Assembly: GCF_036895565.1 (NCBI RefSeq)
Contig: NZ_CP145904.1
Coordinates: 1-64,000, forward strand
Origin: Flavobacterium sp. KS-LB2
GTDB lineage: Bacteria > Bacteroidota > Bacteroidia > Flavobacteriales > Flavobacteriaceae
Direction: 5' to 3'
Length of the DNA stretch: 64,000 nucleotides
Shown: positions 7,871 through 16,623 of the stretch, one piece after another
How the letters are laid out: each line of letters starts with the position of its first letter
Numbering within the stretch: the stretch's first letter is position 1
Position numbers and translations under genes: made by a program
Notes under the pieces: model-generated
What the model was told of the DNA's origin: nothing
Databases searched by the model: none
What the model saw: only the letters and a program-made list of their open reading frames with translations

Positions 7871-9550
7871 ATGAAAGAGACTAAAAATATATCACGCTCT
7901 AGAGCGCAAGAATCATCGGCGGCAATTGAAAAAATGTACATCACAATGCGCCATCTTTTTAACAGAGGATTTTATAAGCCAATGGGAGTTTCTGGCGATA
8001 CCTTGAGAGAAGCGTTATTGGCATTGAGCCCAGAAATATATGGAAATATTGCAGATGAAAAAGTAGAATTGAACGGCCTTTTATATGTGATAGAGCGTCT
8101 TCCGGTAGGAATAGAGGAATGTCGTTTTATCAATTTAACTTCGGATGAAGGGTATTCTAAATCGCATTTTCAAGCTATAGTACCACCAAAAAGACGTCGC
8201 AATTGTTACCGTATCGATGAAGAGCAAATGAATGTGGAGATTACAAGAGGACGCTCGGATATTTACGATATTCTGACGCATTTGACGTTTATTTTTATCG
8301 AATCACACAAAATTAGAAACCGAGTTTTACTAGATGATGCCGGTGAAGTTTCCCGCGACTGGTTCAAACTGGAGCAAGCAGTTTCCCAAAAGAAAAAACT
8401 AACTCAGATAGAAAAGGAGAAAGCGATTTCTCATGCTGCCAATATCCTAGGAAGAACTTTTGAAGAAGTATTGGATATTTATGATGCATTTGGTTCAGCC
8501 GCTGCGCCAGATCGTTTCTTACACGTTATTTTTTGGTTAGGAAAACTAGCGATCGAAGAAATTGTAGACGATAATAAGAGAACAATCACCTTTAGCCCTA
8601 TTTTAAGAGAGCGTTTGGGACACCACATTCACGGCGAAATTTGGGCTACTAACATTAAGGAGGTTTTGAAAGAAAACAAACTTTTAGACCGTCCAATTCA
8701 CGTAATCAGTGCCAATATGCACAGTGTGATGAACTCTATTTTTGCCACCGAAGTGTTGAAAACGAGGTTCAAAGACAAGTCTGATTTCTTTATTTATGAA
8801 GAATTGAGCAAGTCTGGTGCAGATGAAGTGCGCAATCAAGTTTCGGCAGTAGCGTTGAAACAAGGAATGATTTCGTTGCCAGATACTTCGGGAACAAATA
8901 TCGACGTTCAGATTTTTGACACCGCTAAAATTGATTGGGCAAAGACTTCTTTTCCTAAAGCAAATACCGGAGATAAAAAACCAGTGCTGATTGTTATGGA
9001 TTATGCTTTTGGAGAGCAAGCCTATGAAACCATTGATGAGTTGTTGAAACCATACAAAAAAGCGACTTTGCTTAATGTAGAATCTGTTTCTATTATGGGT
9101 AAAGCAGGGATTCTGGAAGGTGGCAAAGGAGATATTATGATACCAAATGCACACATTAATGAGGGAACAGCGGATAATTATTTTTTCGAAAATGAGTTGA
9201 CAGCTGAAATGTTTGAAGGAAATGATATTGCTGTTTTTGCAGGTCCAATGGTTACCGTTTTGGGAACATCATTACAAAATAGGGATTTATTAAAATTTTT
9301 CCATGAATCTACTTGGGGAGTTATTGGATTGGAAATGGAGGGCTCTTATTACCAAAAAGCCATTCAATCTGCTTCAAAAATTAGAAAGAGCGTTCCTCAT
9401 GATATCAAAGTCAGATATGCGTATTATGCATCAGATAATCCTTTAGAAACCGGAAGTACATTAGCTTCAGGCGGTCTAGGAACTACGGGTGTAAAACCTA
9501 CTTATTTGATTACCATTAAAATATTGGAACAAATTTTTAACGTAAAATAA
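7871..9550 (+). CDS. DUF6909-type protein with phosphorylase-like C-terminus
   Basis: A 559-residue soluble protein that I match to the Bacteroidota DUF6909 family from memory. The N-terminal half carries ERLPVGIEECRFINLTSDEGY and PPKRRRNCYRIDEEQ. The C-terminal half has features of nucleoside phosphorylase folds: VMDYAFGEQAYETID, a glycine-rich GKAGILEGGKGDIMIPNAH segment and IGLEMEGSYYQKA, similar to the conserved MEG helix of PNP/UDP phosphorylases. The enzymatic role is inferred only. It has its own promoter and is followed 9 bp later by the first polysaccharide gene, so read-through is possible. Confidence 0.6.
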   Translation: MKETKNISRSRAQESSAAIEKMYITMRHLFNRGFYKPMGVSGDTLREALLALSPEIYGNIADEKVELNGLLYVIERLPVGIEECRFINLTSDEGYSKSHFQAIVPPKRRRNCYRIDEEQMNVEITRGRSDIYDILTHLTFIFIESHKIRNRVLLDDAGEVSRDWFKLEQAVSQKKKLTQIEKEKAISHAANILGRTFEEVLDIYDAFGSAAAPDRFLHVIFWLGKLAIEEIVDDNKRTITFSPILRERLGHHIHGEIWATNIKEVLKENKLLDRPIHVISANMHSVMNSIFATEVLKTRFKDKSDFFIYEELSKSGADEVRNQVSAVALKQGMISLPDTSGTNIDVQIFDTAKIDWAKTSFPKANTGDKKPVLIVMDYAFGEQAYETIDELLKPYKKATLLNVESVSIMGKAGILEGGKGDIMIPNAHINEGTADNYFFENELTAEMFEGNDIAVFAGPMVTVLGTSLQNRDLLKFFHESTWGVIGLEMEGSYYQKAIQSASKIRKSVPHDIKVRYAYYASDNPLETGSTLASGGLGTTGVKPTYLITIKILEQIFNVK

Positions 9551-9559
9551 AAATTCAGA

Positions 9560-10546
9560 ATGAACAAAAACCAACCCAATAACCAAGAAAATCATGAGAT
9601 TGATTTGCTAGATATTTCTAAAAATATAGGAAAGCTATTTGATCGGATTAATATTTTTTTATTTAACTGTATTCAGTTTTTTGTAAAAAAGGCGATTGTA
9701 ATTTTGATTTTGCTGGTAATTGGAGTTGGATTAGGATTTTATTTAGATGAGACAAAGAAAACCTATGATCATCAAATTATAGTTACTCCAAATTTTGGAA
9801 GCACAGATTATTTATATTCAAAAATTGACTTGATTGAATCCAAAATTAAAGAAGGAGACACGGTTTTTATAAAAGACGTTCTAGGCATAAAAAAGCCTAA
9901 AGAATTAGTCAAAATTGAAATCAAACCCATAAATGATGTTTATAAATTTATTGAGAATAAGACAGAGAATTTCGAATTAATCAAGTTGATGGCTGGTGAT
10001 GGTGATATAAAGAAAATCCTTGAAGATAATTTGACAAGCAAGAATTATAAATTTCACAAGATTTCTTTCCAAACAAAGAATATGACAACGGATAAATTAT
10101 CTGTTCAACCGTTATTTCATTTTTTAAATGAATCAGCGTACTATTCAAAAGTACAAAAAGAAATTATTAATAATGTTCAGCTAAAAATGGTTCAAAATGA
10201 TACCATTATAGCACAAATAAATGCGGTTTTAAGTGGTTTTTCAAATACCGTAAAAGGTGGAAAAGCGAATAATCTAGTGTATTACAATGAAAATACTCAA
10301 TTGAATGATATTATTAAAACCAAAGAGTCTTTGATAAATGAGCAAGGATTTCTTAGAGTTGATTTGATTGGATTAAACAGTATTGTAAAAGAAAACAGTT
10401 CGATTCTCAATATTGAAAATACGAACTCAGTCAATGGAAAGTTAAAATTGGTTTTGCCATTTCTATTTATTTTTATTTTCATTTTAATTCGGTTTTTTAT
10501 TGCTTTTTATAGAAAACAGGCGCTAAAAGCAAATATGAACGGTTAA
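9560..10546 (+). CDS. Wzz/PCP-like inner-membrane protein of the polysaccharide cluster
   Basis: A 328-residue protein with two membrane helices (about 42-64 and 296-317) bracketing a large, mostly helical periplasmic domain. This is the topology of polysaccharide co-polymerases that set chain length. There is no C-terminal tyrosine kinase domain and no Walker motif. The N-terminal EIDLLDISKNIGKLFDRI resembles the cytoplasmic lead of Wzz-type proteins. Sequence identity to characterised Wzz is weak, so the role rests on topology and position as first gene of a Wzx/Wzy-type operon. Confidence 0.6.
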   Translation: MNKNQPNNQENHEIDLLDISKNIGKLFDRINIFLFNCIQFFVKKAIVILILLVIGVGLGFYLDETKKTYDHQIIVTPNFGSTDYLYSKIDLIESKIKEGDTVFIKDVLGIKKPKELVKIEIKPINDVYKFIENKTENFELIKLMAGDGDIKKILEDNLTSKNYKFHKISFQTKNMTTDKLSVQPLFHFLNESAYYSKVQKEIINNVQLKMVQNDTIIAQINAVLSGFSNTVKGGKANNLVYYNENTQLNDIIKTKESLINEQGFLRVDLIGLNSIVKENSSILNIENTNSVNGKLKLVLPFLFIFIFILIRFFIAFYRKQALKANMNG

Positions 10547-10608
10547 GCAAATAGGTTTAGGCACTGTGTTTCATAGAAAAAAGCGCAAAACAAGATCAAT
10601 AGATAAGG

Positions 10609-11847
10609 ATGTCAATGAATATAAGTGGAAGCAAATTAAACATGATATCTAACTTTTTTTACATTGGTGTAATGAAGTTTTTGAATATTGGTTCCAAGTA
10701 TATTCTGGTGGGTTACTTGATTAGAGTTTTGGGGGAGAATGGATATGGAACATTAACATGGGTCGACTCCATTGTACAATATTTTATAATGGTAATCAAT
10801 TTCGGTTTTGATTTGTATGCCGCTAAATATGTAGTCGAAAACAAGAACAATCCTAAAAAGCTAAACGAAGCTATTTCTGCCATATATTATATCAAAGGAC
10901 TCCTATTTCTTATTTCCTTTATTATACTGATTCCATTGAGTTTCAATACTGCAATCAATACTGTTATTTATTTGATTTTTTTGATGTTGATTATGGGAAT
11001 TGGAGAAGTGTTGACTCCCATTTGGTTTTTCCAAGGCATTGAGAAAATGAAAATCATTACCGGTATCACTTTTTTCTCTAAACTGATTTTAGTTTTACTG
11101 ACTTTTTTCTTTATTAAAAACAGTACAGATATTGATTTGTACATTTTGTTTTTAGTTTTTACCAACATCATTTTGGGTTTTTTTGGGTTTTTAATGATGA
11201 AAAAAGAAGTCAACTTTAAATTTGTTACAGTTACTTTTGACTTAATAAAAAACTATTTACAAGAAGGATATCTTTTTTTTATCGGTAAGTTTTCTACTTT
11301 TTTATTTAATCTAGGGACGGTATTTTTAATAGGTTATTTGTTTACCAAAGGTCAAGTTGCAGGTTTTGATATCGCTATTAAAATTGTTTTTGTATTCATT
11401 ATTCCTTTTGAAGTATTACAGCAAGCACTTTTTCCCGTAATAGTTAGAGGAGTAAGGAAAAACATACTTCAAAAGATTACGGTTGGAACTTTTATTATTA
11501 GTTCAATAACCTCCGTTTTGTTATACTTTTTTTCTGAAAATATAATGGTAATTTTTGGAGGAATTGAAATGTATAAATACAGTTACGTTTTAGATTTATT
11601 GTTGATTTTAATACCTATTGTAAGCTTAACAATAGTTGTGGGGAATTGTATTCTAGTGGCAAAAGGATATTATAAACAATACAACTGGTCTTTGATTGCA
11701 TCAGCAATAGTATTTGTTTTCTTATTGATTGTTTTGAAAACTACCGATCAATTGAATTTTTTAAATGTTATTTTGATTAGGGTTTTAGCAGATTTTATCC
11801 AATTACTAATTAGGTTTTACTACAATTTTAAATTTAAAATAATTTAA
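10609..11847 (+). CDS. wzx: Oligosaccharide flippase (Wzx-like)
   Basis: A 412-residue integral membrane protein with about 12 helices of the polysaccharide transporter (MOP) superfamily. Typical segments are GYLIRVLGENGYGTLTWVDS near the N-terminus and TPIWFFQGIEKMKIIT in the middle. It should move lipid-linked repeat units across the inner membrane. A second ATG lies two codons downstream and could be the true start. It follows the PCP-like gene by 62 bp and precedes a lipoprotein gene, within one apparent operon. Confidence 0.85.
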   Translation: MSMNISGSKLNMISNFFYIGVMKFLNIGSKYILVGYLIRVLGENGYGTLTWVDSIVQYFIMVINFGFDLYAAKYVVENKNNPKKLNEAISAIYYIKGLLFLISFIILIPLSFNTAINTVIYLIFLMLIMGIGEVLTPIWFFQGIEKMKIITGITFFSKLILVLLTFFFIKNSTDIDLYILFLVFTNIILGFFGFLMMKKEVNFKFVTVTFDLIKNYLQEGYLFFIGKFSTFLFNLGTVFLIGYLFTKGQVAGFDIAIKIVFVFIIPFEVLQQALFPVIVRGVRKNILQKITVGTFIISSITSVLLYFFSENIMVIFGGIEMYKYSYVLDLLLILIPIVSLTIVVGNCILVAKGYYKQYNWSLIASAIVFVFLLIVLKTTDQLNFLNVILIRVLADFIQLLIRFYYNFKFKII

Positions 11848-11899
11848 ATAGTACTATGGAAGTGATTAAAAAAGTTAATTTTGAAAAAAAGTATAAATA

Positions 11900-12523
11900 A
11901 TGAGAGTAACTAACCTAGTCGCTTTGGGTCTTTTTTCTTTGTTTTTGGCTTCTTGTTCCAAGAACTCAAAGGAATTAGTATTAGAAGCAAAAAATGGTAA
12001 CATAGAGGACGCTTTAATCTGTAAATTTTTACCTTATCAAAATTTTTCTGAAGAAGAAAATATCCATCTGTATTCCTCAAAACAAGGAGATTCAATAAAT
12101 GTTAATAGAGTGGTCTTAAATTTCAAGGGAATACCAGCCAATACAAAGATTGACAGCGCTTTTTTACAGTTAAAATTCAATGCAAAATCAGCAATTGGAA
12201 AAGAGAGTTATGGCGAAAACGGATTCATTATTCAGCGCATAATTTCTCCTTGGGACGATACCGAAGTAAATTGGGCAAATGCACCTGTAACAACAGATGA
12301 CAACCAGATTTTCACTGGTAAAACTAAACTTAACAAAGATCCAAATAGAATTAATGTCACCAGATTAGTGCAAGATATTGCTGATGACAAAGACAATAGT
12401 TATGGATTTTTATTAAAATTAATAAATGAAAATAGTAGTTCTTTAGTGCTCTTAGCGTCAAGCAATAATAGTGATGCGAGTTTAAGACCTAAATTAAAAA
12501 TATACTATTCAGATAAACAATAA
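11900..12523 (+). CDS. DNRLRE-domain surface lipoprotein
   Basis: A 207-residue lipoprotein: signal peptide ending in LASC with the lipidated cysteine at 19. The rest is one beta-sandwich of the DNRLRE (CBM96-like) type, with RVVLNFKGIPANTKIDSAFLQL, then WDDTEVNWANAPV, INVTRLVQDI and a C-terminal SNNSDASLRPKLKIYY. Such domains are common in large extracellular proteins and some bind alginate-like glycans. As a stand-alone lipoprotein inside a polysaccharide synthesis operon it could hold or cap the product at the cell surface; this is inference from context. Confidence 0.75.
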   Translation: MRVTNLVALGLFSLFLASCSKNSKELVLEAKNGNIEDALICKFLPYQNFSEEENIHLYSSKQGDSINVNRVVLNFKGIPANTKIDSAFLQLKFNAKSAIGKESYGENGFIIQRIISPWDDTEVNWANAPVTTDDNQIFTGKTKLNKDPNRINVTRLVQDIADDKDNSYGFLLKLINENSSSLVLLASSNNSDASLRPKLKIYYSDKQ

Positions 12524-12543
12524 AACCATTTTATTTTTATTTG

Positions 12544-13821
12544 ATGAAGCTTTATTTAAAAAAAACATCGTTACCAGTCTTATTTGAATTTATACTATTT
12601 ATAAGTTTAGTGGAGACTGTTTTTTTTTATTTTTTTAAATTACTTGGCCTTCAGCAATTCCAAATGATACCTTACTTGAGGTTAATGTCGTTGTTGTTCA
12701 CTTTTTTATTTTTCTTCAAAAAGAAATTTTATCCTCCTGATTTTTTTAAAATTAGTTTAAAAGCAAATTCAGAAAACCTTTTGGTTGTAGCCTGGGTCAG
12801 CTTTACTGTTATAGGTTTTTTTGTGGGTATCGTACACCAAAATGCTGTTTTATATCTTTTTACAGATATGATTTATATCCTTTTTGGGTATTTGTTGTAT
12901 CGGATTTTTTATTGTAATCAAAAATTACTAGATGAAATTACGGTTGAATTAACGCTCCGGCAAGAACATTATTTTGTCAGCAGTGTTTTAGTTTTGTCAG
13001 TGCTCGCATTTCTTTTAGATATTGATTTACCTTCTTTTACTGTAGTTTTTACTTTGGTATATGCGTTATATAAGTACAATAGAAAAAATTACGGATTGAT
13101 GTTGTTTTATACGCTGCCTTTCTTTTTTCAAATATTTAAATCCAATAGGGCTTTATTGCTTGTTTTTGTTTTAGTGTTGTTTTTTGCCTTTGCACAAAAA
13201 AGATTTTCAAAAAAGAATATCACTGATTTTCTGCTACTAATTGGCTTTTTCCTAACACTTTGTTTTTTCTTTTTAGACGATTTATTACGATTTATAATAA
13301 CTTATTTCCCTGAGAATTCTACTTTAAAAGACCGATTGGTGCAGTTGTATTTGCTACTAAGAGGCAATGTAGATTGGAACTCTCCTGCATTACTATCTCT
13401 TAGCCAACGAATTGATGAGGCCAAAGCGGTCATCGAATATTGGTGTTTAAATCCCTTTAATTTTTTATTTGGAGGAGGAATGGGTGCTACAATTGAAGGT
13501 TTTTCTTTTAAAGATATTGGCGTTGCTAACTCTGCGTTATTAGGAAAAACTGCTATTCACAACATTCACTTATTACCTTTTTCCCTAATTTTTAGATACG
13601 GAATTATAGGAATTGGTCTATTTTTGATTTTAGTATATAATGTATTTAAATATTTTTTTACAATCATTTTGTCGGAACAATCCTTGTTTAAAACAGTGGT
13701 AGTTTTTCAATTTTGTTGGATATTATATTCATTTCCTGCCGCATCTTATTTATGGACTTGTCCCTTATTTTGGATAACATTAGCCTATGTCTCAAATGAA
13801 AAAAGAATTAACTTTTCTTAA
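12544..13821 (+). CDS. Wzy-like polymerase or O-antigen ligase-like membrane protein, first copy
   Basis: A 425-residue protein with about 10 or more membrane helices and a large loop near residues 280-345 that contains RIDEAKAVIEYWCLNPFNFLFGGGMGA and an AIHNIHLL segment, a layout seen in Wzy/WaaL-type proteins. A TTG just upstream is in frame, but the ATG at 12544 was preferred. Its 3' end overlaps the next, similar gene. Which of the two polymerises and which may ligate cannot be decided from sequence. Confidence 0.65.
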   Translation: MKLYLKKTSLPVLFEFILFISLVETVFFYFFKLLGLQQFQMIPYLRLMSLLFTFLFFFKKKFYPPDFFKISLKANSENLLVVAWVSFTVIGFFVGIVHQNAVLYLFTDMIYILFGYLLYRIFYCNQKLLDEITVELTLRQEHYFVSSVLVLSVLAFLLDIDLPSFTVVFTLVYALYKYNRKNYGLMLFYTLPFFFQIFKSNRALLLVFVLVLFFAFAQKRFSKKNITDFLLLIGFFLTLCFFFLDDLLRFIITYFPENSTLKDRLVQLYLLLRGNVDWNSPALLSLSQRIDEAKAVIEYWCLNPFNFLFGGGMGATIEGFSFKDIGVANSALLGKTAIHNIHLLPFSLIFRYGIIGIGLFLILVYNVFKYFFTIILSEQSLFKTVVVFQFCWILYSFPAASYLWTCPLFWITLAYVSNEKRINFS

Positions 13822-14995
13822 TTATATTTTATATTCTATTGCTTTTTTTATTCTATTGCCTAATAGTATGAAGGAAGTGCCATTTGTTGTTTTAGGACTA
13901 TTTTCTATTTTTCTATTTAGTAAAGATAGAAAAATGGATAGGAAAGTTTTTCTAGCGTTAGGGCTTTTTTTTGCAGTAAATTTGATTAGTTTGCTGTATT
14001 CTAAAGACTTTGCCTATGGGTTAAGGCGCATCGAAGGATTTCTTCCTTTGCTCTATCTTACTTTTTCCTATTGTGTATTTTCTAAAATGGATGTAAGATT
14101 TACAAAAAAGTTTGTAGAGAACTGGATATTAATTTTTAATGGCTCTAATGTTGTTTTTTTGACAATCGTTAGTTTTTATTTTTATTATAAAAATATTCCA
14201 ATAACCTACAATACAATCCGGACTGTTTTCGATGAAATTCCATGGATCAATATGCATCCTATTTACTTATCTATTGTTTCGGTTTTGGGCATATTGTCGT
14301 CAATTTATATATTTAGAGAGAATCTAAAAAAATGCTCTTTTTTGATTTTTGCAAATGTTGGGCTGCTTTTTCTAACGGGAGCAAGGGCTACTTTTATCGG
14401 ATTTTTTATAATTTTATTTTTGGTGTTACTTTTTGGAAAGCTTTCTTCAAAAATAAAATTTTCAGTAGCAGTTATTTCATGCTTTTTAATTTATTTCCTC
14501 TTTGCTTTTAACAGTGATTTTAAAAAGAGATTCAATGAAATGATTATTCCAGTTTCCTATGCAGCTGTAAATACAAATAATTCTACTAGCGTTCGAATTG
14601 CCGTTTGGGATTGTGGGATTCAGAAAATAAAAAGCTCCAATCCAATAATTGGAAATGGTATTGGCGATGTTCCTTCCATTTTGCAGGAATGTTATGATGC
14701 AGAATATCCCGAATTAGGGAAATTTTATAACACACACAATCAGTATTTCAGTATTCTTTTAGGAACAGGTTGGATTGGCTTACTAAGTTTCTTGCTTTTT
14801 TTTGTGTATCTTTTCATTGATGCTTTAAAAAATAAAAATAATTTTCTGATAGTACTTGTTTTATTCTATCTCTATATATTTAATTTTGAAAATATTATAG
14901 AAAGGAAATACGGAATTTTAATAATGCTATTTTTCGTATTTTTCGTATTTAATATTTTCACCAAACCGGCAAATAAACCGGTTGAAATTGCTTAA
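13787..14995 (+). CDS. O-antigen ligase/Wzy-family membrane protein, second copy
   Basis: A 402-residue multi-spanning protein with a recognisable Wzy_C core: LLFLTGARATFIGFF, then a loop with SVRIAVWDCGIQKIKSSNPIIGNGIGD and FYNTHNQYFSILLGTGWIGLL. The arginine of GARAT and the histidine of THNQY are hallmark ligase/polymerase residues. Its start overlaps the preceding gene by 35 bp (or 26 bp if the ATG at 13796 is used), so translation is probably coupled. Confidence 0.75.
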   Translation: MSQMKKELTFLNYILYSIAFFILLPNSMKEVPFVVLGLFSIFLFSKDRKMDRKVFLALGLFFAVNLISLLYSKDFAYGLRRIEGFLPLLYLTFSYCVFSKMDVRFTKKFVENWILIFNGSNVVFLTIVSFYFYYKNIPITYNTIRTVFDEIPWINMHPIYLSIVSVLGILSSIYIFRENLKKCSFLIFANVGLLFLTGARATFIGFFIILFLVLLFGKLSSKIKFSVAVISCFLIYFLFAFNSDFKKRFNEMIIPVSYAAVNTNNSTSVRIAVWDCGIQKIKSSNPIIGNGIGDVPSILQECYDAEYPELGKFYNTHNQYFSILLGTGWIGLLSFLLFFVYLFIDALKNKNNFLIVLVLFYLYIFNFENIIERKYGILIMLFFVFFVFNIFTKPANKPVEIA

Positions 14996-15001
14996 ATTTT
15001 G

Positions 15002-16090
15002 ATGCAAAATAAAATTTTAATTATAGGCCCATTTCCGCCACCAATATCTGGAGTTAGTATTGCAAATCAGGTTGTTTCTAAAGGATTGCGCAAAAAAAAT
15101 TGGCAAGTGGATACGATTAATTCAGAGTATTCTGAAACCATTACACAAAACCACGGTCGCATCAGTTTAAAAAAATTGTATTTTATTAAAACCTATTTAC
15201 ATATTGGAAAAGTTTTAAATTCAAAAATCACGTATATTACCATAGGTCAATCGTATTTTGGAGTTTTAAAATATCTTCCTTTCATTATATTAGCGAAGGT
15301 TGCTAGAAAAAAATTAGTGATGCACTTACATGGAAATCATCTACTCAATGAGTATAACGCATTGAAAGGAATGAAAAGAATCATTTTCCGTAAGTTGATT
15401 TCAATGTTTGATTACGGGATTGTTTTGTCGGAATCATTACGGTGTAATTTGGAACCTTTTTTAAAAAAAGAATCCATTTTTGAGTTGCATAATTTTTTTG
15501 AAGCATCATTAATTCTTCCTCTTGAAGATATAGTCCAACAAAAAGAGTACTCGGAGCTAAGAGTTGTGTTTTTAAGTAATTTAATGGAGGAAAAAGGAAT
15601 TAATATTTTATTGGAAGCAGTAAAAAAATTAAAAGCCAAAGGAGTTGCCATTCGTTTAAAAGTAGCAGGAAACAAGATTAAAGAAAATGATTTATCTAAT
15701 TATTTCAATACTTTGGATAGCGTTGATTATATAGGAGTAGTTCATGGGGAGGAAAAAAGGCAATTATTGCTTTGGAGTACTGTTTTTTGTTTACCCACTT
15801 TTTACAAAATGGAAGGGCAGCCCATAAGCATATTAGAGGCAATGGCGATGGGGAATTTAATACTCACAACTAGTCATGCTGGAATAACAGATGTTTGTAA
15901 AGAACAAAATGCTGTCTTTTGTGAAAAAAAAAATGTAGCAGATTTAGCCCATCAATTGGAACTTTTAGTTGATGATCAAAATCAGATTCGACAAAAAGGA
16001 TTGTTCAATAGGCAATATGCCAATGCGTATTTTACAGAAGAATTGTTTATTGAAAACGCAAATAAAATTTTATTGCAATGTATCAACTAA
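15002..16090 (+). CDS. Glycosyltransferase family 4 protein
   Basis: A 362-residue GT-B fold enzyme. The N-terminal glycine-rich loop reads GPFPPPISGVSIANQ. The C-terminal nucleotide-sugar domain contains LSNLMEEKGINILLEA and PTFYKMEGQPISILEAMAMG, the latter carrying the typical EGQP...EAMA retaining motif. It probably adds one sugar of the repeat unit on the cytoplasmic face. An in-frame TTG lies one codon earlier; the ATG was chosen. The 3' end overlaps the WcaF-like gene by 13 bp. Confidence 0.85.
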   Translation: MQNKILIIGPFPPPISGVSIANQVVSKGLRKKNWQVDTINSEYSETITQNHGRISLKKLYFIKTYLHIGKVLNSKITYITIGQSYFGVLKYLPFIILAKVARKKLVMHLHGNHLLNEYNALKGMKRIIFRKLISMFDYGIVLSESLRCNLEPFLKKESIFELHNFFEASLILPLEDIVQQKEYSELRVVFLSNLMEEKGINILLEAVKKLKAKGVAIRLKVAGNKIKENDLSNYFNTLDSVDYIGVVHGEEKRQLLLWSTVFCLPTFYKMEGQPISILEAMAMGNLILTTSHAGITDVCKEQNAVFCEKKNVADLAHQLELLVDDQNQIRQKGLFNRQYANAYFTEELFIENANKILLQCIN

Positions 16091-16605
16091 AAGAGTTCAA
16101 ACTTCCCAAGGGATTTAGAGGAAGGAATGCATTTACAGTACAACTCTGGTGGTTGGTTTACTTTTTTTTATTTAAACCATCACCACAGATTATGTATGGT
16201 TGGAGACGATTTTTATTAAGGCTTTTTGGTTCAAAAATTGGAAAAAAGGTAATTTTAAGGCCTTCTTGTCAAATAACGTTTCCCTGGAAGTTAGAAATTG
16301 GAGACTATTCTTGGATTGGAGACGAGGTTGTTTTGTATACGCTTGGCGAAATAAAAATAGGAAGCAATACGATCATTTCGCAAAGAAGTTATTTGTGTAC
16401 TGGTTCCCATGATTATACGAAAACTGATTTTCCAATTTTTGCAAAACCAATACGTATTGATGATTCTTGCTGGTTAGCAGCAGATGTTTTTGTAGCTCCT
16501 GGAGTTGAAATCGTTAGTGAAGTTGTAGTAGGAGCAAGATCATCCGTTTTTAAAAGCATCTTAGAAAAAGGAGTGTATAAAGGGAATCCTTTAATTAAAG
16601 AATAA
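16078..16605 (+). CDS. WcaF-like acetyltransferase
   Basis: A 175-residue left-handed beta-helix acetyltransferase of the putative colanic-acid WcaF type. The N-terminal region has NAFTVQLWWLVYFFLF and MYGWRRFLLRLFG; hexapeptide repeats run from about residue 52 to 165; and the SHDYTKTDFPIF loop carries the likely catalytic histidine. It probably O-acetylates a sugar of the polymer. The overlap with the upstream glycosyltransferase and an 18-bp gap to the next gene indicate an operon. Confidence 0.85.
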   Translation: MYQLKEFKLPKGFRGRNAFTVQLWWLVYFFLFKPSPQIMYGWRRFLLRLFGSKIGKKVILRPSCQITFPWKLEIGDYSWIGDEVVLYTLGEIKIGSNTIISQRSYLCTGSHDYTKTDFPIFAKPIRIDDSCWLAADVFVAPGVEIVSEVVVGARSSVFKSILEKGVYKGNPLIKE

Positions 16606-16623
16606 ATTGGCTAAATCAAGCAA

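Noticed and set aside
8684..9154. A 156-codon minus-strand frame inside the DUF6909-type gene
   Set aside because: Complete antisense shadow of a well-supported gene; rich in cysteine, histidine and phenylalanine as expected from antisense translation.
9560..10546. Wzc-type tyrosine autokinase
   Set aside because: No Walker A or tyrosine-rich tail; only the two-helix PCP topology is present.
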